37,528 nucleotides of DNA from Candidatus Sulfurimonas ponti (GTDB lineage: Bacteria; Campylobacterota; Campylobacteria; Campylobacterales; Sulfurimonadaceae): positions 1 through 37,528 of the forward strand of contig JACNLH010000125.1 of assembly GCA_014381585.1 (NCBI GenBank), read 5' to 3'. Numbering within the stretch: position 1 is the first letter of the stretch; the number at the start of each line of letters is the position of its first letter. Made by a program: the position numbers and the translations under genes. Positions 32,646 to 37,528 of this stretch are shown piece by piece. The notes beneath the pieces are model-generated. The model was not told the origin of the DNA. It ran no database searches and saw only the letters and a list, made by a program, of their open reading frames with translations.

Positions 32646-32705
32646 CGATTTTCCTTATTGAGATACGAGGTCTCGCCTCATAAATCGATGTAATTATAGC
32701 TAAAT

Positions 32706-33368
32706 CTACTTTTTCGAATTCAACCTTGATTGGTATTCTTCACCATGTTTACATACAGGACAAGTTTTTAAGGCTTTCTTTCCATAGTGTACATGGCCGC
32801 ACACTTCACAAATCCAAGCTTCTTCTTCATCTTCACTTACAAATTCCGCACCGGCTTCGAGTCTGTCTAATAGCATTTGAAACATTTTTTCATGTTCCAC
32901 TTCCACTTTTCCGATTCCTGAAAATAATGTAGCGGCCTCCTTATGACCTTCTTGTTTTGCAATCTCTGCAAAATCAGGATACATAGTGGTGTTTTCATAA
33001 CTTTCACCGTCTATTGCCATTTGAAGATTTGCTTTTGTATCTCCAAAACTGTCCTCTAAACCTGATGCCATTCTATTATTTAAAGCAAGTTCCAATTTCG
33101 CATGCTGTTTTTCATTATTTGCAGCTCTTTGAAAGTGTTCTGCAATATCTCTATAACCCTCTTTTTGAGCAACTTTTGCGAAGTATTCGTACTTGTTTCT
33201 AGCTTGTGATTCACCGGCAAATGCTTTTAGTAAATTAACCATCGTTAAATTTTCTGTAATCATCTCCATAGCTTGAGCACAACAGTGCAGCTCACCACCA
33301 CCACCAACATTTTGCACTTCCACTTCATTTCCGCATTTATTACATTTATACATTTCATACTGTCTCAT
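32706..33368 (-). CDS. Rubrerythrin with N-terminal desulforedoxin-like domain (desulforubrerythrin type)
   Basis: N-terminal CNKCG...CC, ferritin-like ExxH motifs (GESQARNKYEYF, NNEKQHAK), C-terminal rubredoxin-like CEVCGHVHYG...CPVCKHG. Confidence 0.9.
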   Translation of the reverse strand: MRQYEMYKCNKCGNEVEVQNVGGGGELHCCAQAMEMITENLTMVNLLKAFAGESQARNKYEYFAKVAQKEGYRDIAEHFQRAANNEKQHAKLELALNNRMASGLEDSFGDTKANLQMAIDGESYENTTMYPDFAEIAKQEGHKEAATLFSGIGKVEVEHEKMFQMLLDRLEAGAEFVSEDEEEAWICEVCGHVHYGKKALKTCPVCKHGEEYQSRLNSKK

Positions 33369-33578
33369 AATCTATTCCTTTTTGTTTATTTTTAATTGTA
33401 CTCCTTGTAAACTTAAGGGATAATAATTATCTATAAGTATTTAATATTATGAATCCTAGGGTTATAAAAGATAAAATTTATCCTTAAATGATTATATTAG
33501 ATTTGTATCATATACATTTCATTAATTTTATTCAGTTAAAATTCCACCATAAATTAATTAACACATAAGGATATATAC

Positions 33579-34175
33579 ATGATCGTAACAAATCAAGCTC
33601 CAGACTTTACAGCAACAACAGTTTTAGGTGACGGTTCAATCGTTGAGGACTTCAAATTATCAGAAAACATGGGTGAAAAAGGTACTGTTTTATTTTTCTA
33701 TCCATTGGATTTCACTTTTGTATGCCCATCAGAATTGATTGCTTTTGATCACAGACTTAAAGAGTTTAAAGATCGTGGTGTTGAAGTTATCGGTTGTTCA
33801 GTGGATTCTCAATTTTCTCACTTTGCTTGGAGAGAGACTCCAATCAACAATGGTGGAATTGGACGTGTTGGTTACCCTCTTGTAGCTGACCTTACTAAAC
33901 AAATTTCTAGAGATTACGATGTTCTTTTTGGTGAATCAGTGGCTTTACGCGGTTCATTCTTAATAGATGGAAAAGGTGTTGTTCGTCACGCAGTTGTAAA
34001 TGACTTACCACTTGGACGTAATATTGATGAAATGATCCGTATGGTCGATGCAATGCAGTTCACTGACGAGCATGGTGAAGTATGTGCTGCTGGTTGGAAA
34101 AAAGGCGATGAAGGTATGAAAGCCACAACTGAAGGTGTTGCTGAGTATCTTGGTAAACATGAGGGCGATTTATAA
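33579..34175 (+). CDS. 2-Cys peroxiredoxin (AhpC/TSA family)
   Basis: FYPLDFTFVCPSELIAFD peroxidatic Cys and GEVCAAGW resolving Cys. Confidence 0.95.
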   Translation: MIVTNQAPDFTATTVLGDGSIVEDFKLSENMGEKGTVLFFYPLDFTFVCPSELIAFDHRLKEFKDRGVEVIGCSVDSQFSHFAWRETPINNGGIGRVGYPLVADLTKQISRDYDVLFGESVALRGSFLIDGKGVVRHAVVNDLPLGRNIDEMIRMVDAMQFTDEHGEVCAAGWKKGDEGMKATTEGVAEYLGKHEGDL

Positions 34176-34266
34176 TCGCTACTTTAGCCAGCATGTTTAA
34201 ACATGTTAATAAAGTGGGTGTTTTATAGTATTTATTTTACTATAAGCACTTAGCACTTCTTTTAAA

Positions 34267-34290
34267 TTCCCACTTTTGTGGGGATTTCTT
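34267..34290 (+). terminator. Hairpin terminator downstream of the peroxiredoxin gene
   Basis: TTCCCAC-TTTT-GTGGGGATTTCTT; could serve either strand. Confidence 0.5.
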
Positions 34291-34306
34291 CTTCAAATAA
34301 AAATTC

Positions 34307-34474
34307 TTAAACTCTTTTATACTGCTTGACATTTTTACAATACGCTACAACATACTTGAATGCAGCAAGGTTAAACAACTCTTTAAATACTTTTATATAG
34401 TTCTTATTGTTTGCATTAATCGATAAAAACACTTCATCCAAACCATCTCTTTCACTTTGTGTTAATACGCTCAT
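34307..34474 (-). CDS. 55-aa small hypothetical protein (MSVLTQSERDGLDEVFLSINANNKNYIKVFKELFNLAAFKYVVAYCKNVKQYKRV)
   Basis: Hand-translated minus-strand ORF preceded by GGGGAGAATGA RBS-like sequence; not in the ORF track. Confidence 0.6.
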   Translation of the reverse strand: MSVLTQSERDGLDEVFLSINANNKNYIKVFKELFNLAAFKYVVAYCKNVKQYKRV

Positions 34475-34513
34475 TCATTCTCCCCAAGTTTATTGATTTT
34501 TCTCGGAATGATT

Positions 34514-34551
34514 ATACGTTTTAAACACTTAAATATACATTTAAAACGTAT
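34514..34551. promoter_or_regulatory. Long perfect inverted repeat upstream of the 55-aa ORF
   Basis: ATACGTTTTAAA (34514-34525), 14-nt spacer, TTTAAAACGTAT (34540-34551). Confidence 0.5.
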
Positions 34552-34807
34552 TAAATTTAGCTATAATGTATATAATATTATATTTATTGTATCTTATAAT
34601 ATAAATAATATACACTACACAAATTAAAATGAATATTTTATACGGTATATCGTATAATAATTCTTTAAGTAGTTGCTTATTAATTAAGAATCATTGAAAT
34701 TATTCACATCTTATTTATAATACTCACATAACTTATTATTATAATTTTAGATTAATCATTTAGGAGTAGAATATAGGCAGCTTTATTTCAACTCTTAAGG
34801 ATATAAA

Positions 34808-35095
34808 ATGTATAAATTAATCATCTGCACTTCTCTCTTGCTTTTTACAAACAATGTTTATGCTGATATGCATACTGCAAAACAATTATTTGATGAAAAT
34901 GATTGCACAAAATGTCATAATGTCGAAAAGTTTAAATATAGAAAAGATAAAGTCAATAACTTTGAAAAACTAAACACTATGGTGGATGCTTGCGCCAATG
35001 GTACGAACACCGGTTGGTTTGAAGAAGAAGTTCAAGATGTCAGTTCTTATTTAAATCATAAATATTATCATTTCAAAGTAAAGGCTGATAAGTAA
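34808..35095 (+). CDS. Small monoheme c-type cytochrome
   Basis: Signal peptide ending VYA; single CTKCH heme motif; DVSSYLNHKYY C-terminal helix. Confidence 0.82.
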   Translation: MYKLIICTSLLLFTNNVYADMHTAKQLFDENDCTKCHNVEKFKYRKDKVNNFEKLNTMVDACANGTNTGWFEEEVQDVSSYLNHKYYHFKVKADK

Positions 35096-35099
35096 CTTT

Positions 35100-35810
35100 A
35101 TGAACAAAAAAGAGAACAAAGACGAACTAAGAGCTAGAAAATATTTACAAACTTTGCAGTGCACCCAAGTGGAATATGAACCGCTTGGAAATGTCACACC
35201 TGATTTTCTACTCGATAAAAAGATAGCTGTTGAAGTTAGAAGACTCAACCGTAACTATATTGACGGTAAAAACCTCATCAGTATCGAAAACCTTGAGATA
35301 CATCTTATTAAAAGTATTAAGAAGCTTATTGAGAATTTCAAATGCAATCCATATTCAAATTCATCCCATATATCTGTCACTCTATCAGAACCGGTAAATG
35401 CACAAGATATTATAGGGATAAACAAAAGAGTCAAAAGAATACTAAAAAAACATACAAATAAAATATCAACAAAAAAGTCGTATTCTATATGTGATTTTTT
35501 GAGCCTTACATTCACCCCGGTTGCAAAAGAATCCAACATATACACTTACACTGATTGTAATGGCGATGCTACATGGATTATTCATGCATTACATAGGCAT
35601 ATTCAAGAAGTGATTGATGAAAAAAATGAAAAAATTGAAAAAAATTTCAGTCTATATGAGCAATGGTGGTTACTCTTGGTGGACTCTATAGTTTACGGTT
35701 TAGATAATGAGGATTTTGAAAAATTAAAAAGAATAAAACTGAATAAACATAGATTTGCAAAAGTCATCATACTCTCGCCAAAGGGGAATTTTGACACTTT
35801 TGAATTTTAA
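35100..35810 (+). CDS. Hypothetical protein with possible PD-(D/E)XK-like N-terminal motif
   Basis: Starts 5 nt after the cytochrome stop; NVTPDFLLDKKIAVEVRRLN resembles a PD-x(n)-ExK/R strand pair. Confidence 0.5.
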   Translation: MNKKENKDELRARKYLQTLQCTQVEYEPLGNVTPDFLLDKKIAVEVRRLNRNYIDGKNLISIENLEIHLIKSIKKLIENFKCNPYSNSSHISVTLSEPVNAQDIIGINKRVKRILKKHTNKISTKKSYSICDFLSLTFTPVAKESNIYTYTDCNGDATWIIHALHRHIQEVIDEKNEKIEKNFSLYEQWWLLLVDSIVYGLDNEDFEKLKRIKLNKHRFAKVIILSPKGNFDTFEF

Positions 35811-36431
35811 TCAGACAGTGTTGTAAGCCCTATCCCCTGCATCGCCTAAACCGGGAATGATGTATTTATCATCATTGAGCCTTTCATCAATCTGAGCGAT
35901 ATAGATATCAACATCAGAGTGAGAAGAATTCACATGCCCCAAGCCCTCTGGCGAGCCTATAATATTTAATGCTATAATTCTTGATGGTTCCCGGGATTTG
36001 ATTAAATCTAAAGCATCAACCATCGATCCACCGGTTGCAAGCATTGGATCAACTAAAAGAACTGTTTTTCCTTTACACTCAGGAAGTCTCTCGTAGTAAA
36101 GCACACTTTTATGCGTTGTCTCATCTCTTTTCATTGCTAAAAACCCAGCTTTTGCATCAGGCAATAACTCCATAACACTATCAAGCATAGGCATTCCGGC
36201 TCTTAGAACTGTCACCACCATTATATTTTCCTCATCTATTGTGAAGAAAGCACCATCGCCCTGCCATACTGCTATATTTCTTTCGATTAAAGGAAAATCT
36301 TTCAATGCTTCGTACACAAGCTGCTTCGTAAGTTCTGAAATAGTATGTCTAAAACGTATAGCATCTTGCCTTTGATCTCTTAAATGCGTCACTAAAGTCT
36401 TAGTGAGAGGGTTGGATAATTCATAAATCAT
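35811..36431 (-). CDS. upp: Uracil phosphoribosyltransferase
   Basis: VLRAGMPMLDSVM, VLLVDPMLATGGSM, PGLGDAGDRAYNT. Confidence 0.96.
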   Translation of the reverse strand: MIYELSNPLTKTLVTHLRDQRQDAIRFRHTISELTKQLVYEALKDFPLIERNIAVWQGDGAFFTIDEENIMVVTVLRAGMPMLDSVMELLPDAKAGFLAMKRDETTHKSVLYYERLPECKGKTVLLVDPMLATGGSMVDALDLIKSREPSRIIALNIIGSPEGLGHVNSSHSDVDIYIAQIDERLNDDKYIIPGLGDAGDRAYNTV

Positions 36432-37183
36432 TACGAGCCCTTAAAGAATTTGTTCAAATCTGCGGGAAACGGGAAGATGATTGTATTGGTTTTATCATTG
36501 GATATATCACTCATAGTTTGAAGATATCTCAACTGTATCCCTAAATCATTTTCACTGAGTTTATTTGCCGCGGCAAGCAGATTTTCACTCGCTTCGACTT
36601 CACCTTTGGCATTGATGACCTTTGCACGACGCTCACGTTCAGCCTCTGCCTGTTTGGCGATTGCTCTCACCATACTTTCATCTAAATCTATATGTTTAAT
36701 CTCCACATTTGAGATTTTAATCCCCCATGCATCCGTTTGTTTATCAAGTATCTCTTGAATATCGGTGTTGAGTCTTTCACGTTCTGCCAACATCTCATCG
36801 AGTTCATGCCCGCCAAGAACAGAACGAAGTGTCGTTTGAGCCAACTGGCTTGTTGCCGTGTAAAAGTCCTCCACCTGAATAATCGCTTTCTCAGGATCAA
36901 TGACACGAAAGTACACAACAGCGTTCACGTGCACAGAGACATTATCATGAGAGATCACATCTTGTGTCGGAACATCAAGAACAATAGTCCGTAAATCAAC
37001 CTTCACCATCTGTTGAATAAAGGGAATAAGTATAATCAAACCCGGACCCTTCACCCCCGTGAAACGTCCAAGCGTGAATATAACCCCGCGTTGATACTCT
37101 CGTAAAATACGGATAGCCATTCCTAAGAACAGCAGCACAAACATAACTGTATATATCCCTGTTATCGGTATATCAAAATACAT
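36431..37183 (-). CDS. Slipin/stomatin-like SPFH-domain protein
   Basis: N-terminal TM helix, [46 protein letters not shown]. Confidence 0.93.
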   Translation of the reverse strand: MYFDIPITGIYTVMFVLLFLGMAIRILREYQRGVIFTLGRFTGVKGPGLIILIPFIQQMVKVDLRTIVLDVPTQDVISHDNVSVHVNAVVYFRVIDPEKAIIQVEDFYTATSQLAQTTLRSVLGGHELDEMLAERERLNTDIQEILDKQTDAWGIKISNVEIKHIDLDESMVRAIAKQAEAERERRAKVINAKGEVEASENLLAAANKLSENDLGIQLRYLQTMSDISNDKTNTIIFPFPADLNKFFKGS

Positions 37184-37186
37184 GTC

Positions 37187-37528
37187 TCACTCCTTTATAG
37201 GTTCTACATCTAACACAAGTCCGCAAAGTTCTATAACCTGAACCTTTTGACCGACTTTTAAACTGCTCTTGCTTGTCGCATTCCATGTTTCACCATGACA
37301 ATGAATCAGATAAGAGCCCTCTTTACATTCTATAACTTCACCTGTCATTCCAATCATCTCCTCTGAGCCTGTGACAATCTTTGTATTGCGTGAACTTAGA
37401 AAAAGTTTCATAATCAATATAAAAAATGCTAAGCTGACCAGAGTCAGAGCCACAATCAAAGGGATGGAAACAGTCTTTCCCAATGTGTCTGCATCAAAGA
37501 GTAAAAATGAACCAAAGGCAAAGGCAAA
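37187..37528 (-). CDS. NfeD-family protein, partial at window edge
   Basis: Frame stays open upstream of the listed TTG at 37483 (FAFAFGSFLLFDADT-LGKTVS...); C-terminal MIGMTGEVIE...VGQKVQVIELCGLVLDVEP; next to slipin. Confidence 0.85.
   Translation of the reverse strand, partial: FAFAFGSFLLFDADTLGKTVSIPLIVALTLVSLAFFILIMKLFLSSRNTKIVTGSEEMIGMTGEVIECKEGSYLIHCHGETWNATSKSSLKVGQKVQVIELCGLVLDVEPIKE

Noticed and set aside
37187-37483. 98-aa short NfeD as a complete gene
   Set aside because: The frame stays open to the window edge with NfeD-like membrane sequence, so 37483 is a truncation artefact.

Overview
AT-rich bacterial chromosomal window whose protein content fits a Campylobacterota (Sulfurimonas-like) sulfur/nitrogen-cycling bacterium; the taxonomic call is from protein character only. 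Most of it is ordinary core genome: uvrB, pckA, prs, lepA, grpE-dnaK, hisD, aroK, fabH-plsX-rpmF-yceD-ndk, metK, a desulforubrerythrin-type rubrerythrin, a 2-Cys peroxiredoxin, upp, and a slipin/NfeD pair. There is also a three-gene polysulfide-reductase-like molybdoenzyme operon (4Fe-4S protein, NrfD, Tat-type catalytic subunit) and two c-di-GMP proteins. The ORF track does not list several features: rpmF, a 44-aa secreted His-His peptide, a 55-aa ORF, a tRNA-Val(GAC), and the true (partial) extent of NfeD. Parts worth a second look are: (1) a decayed integration scar at tRNA-Val (frameshifted tyrosine-recombinase remnant, 5'-truncated fluC, 3' remnant of an outer-membrane protein gene); (2) a single-ORF CHAD-SixA fusion; (3) the 44-aa exported peptide; (4) long structured leaders before grpE and dnaK; (5) a hairpin-dense intergenic region next to the molybdoenzyme; (6) a double-hairpin element downstream of pckA; (7) a cytochrome c coupled to a possible PD-(D/E)XK-like protein. 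I see no CRISPR array, no intact mobile element and no clear new defence system.
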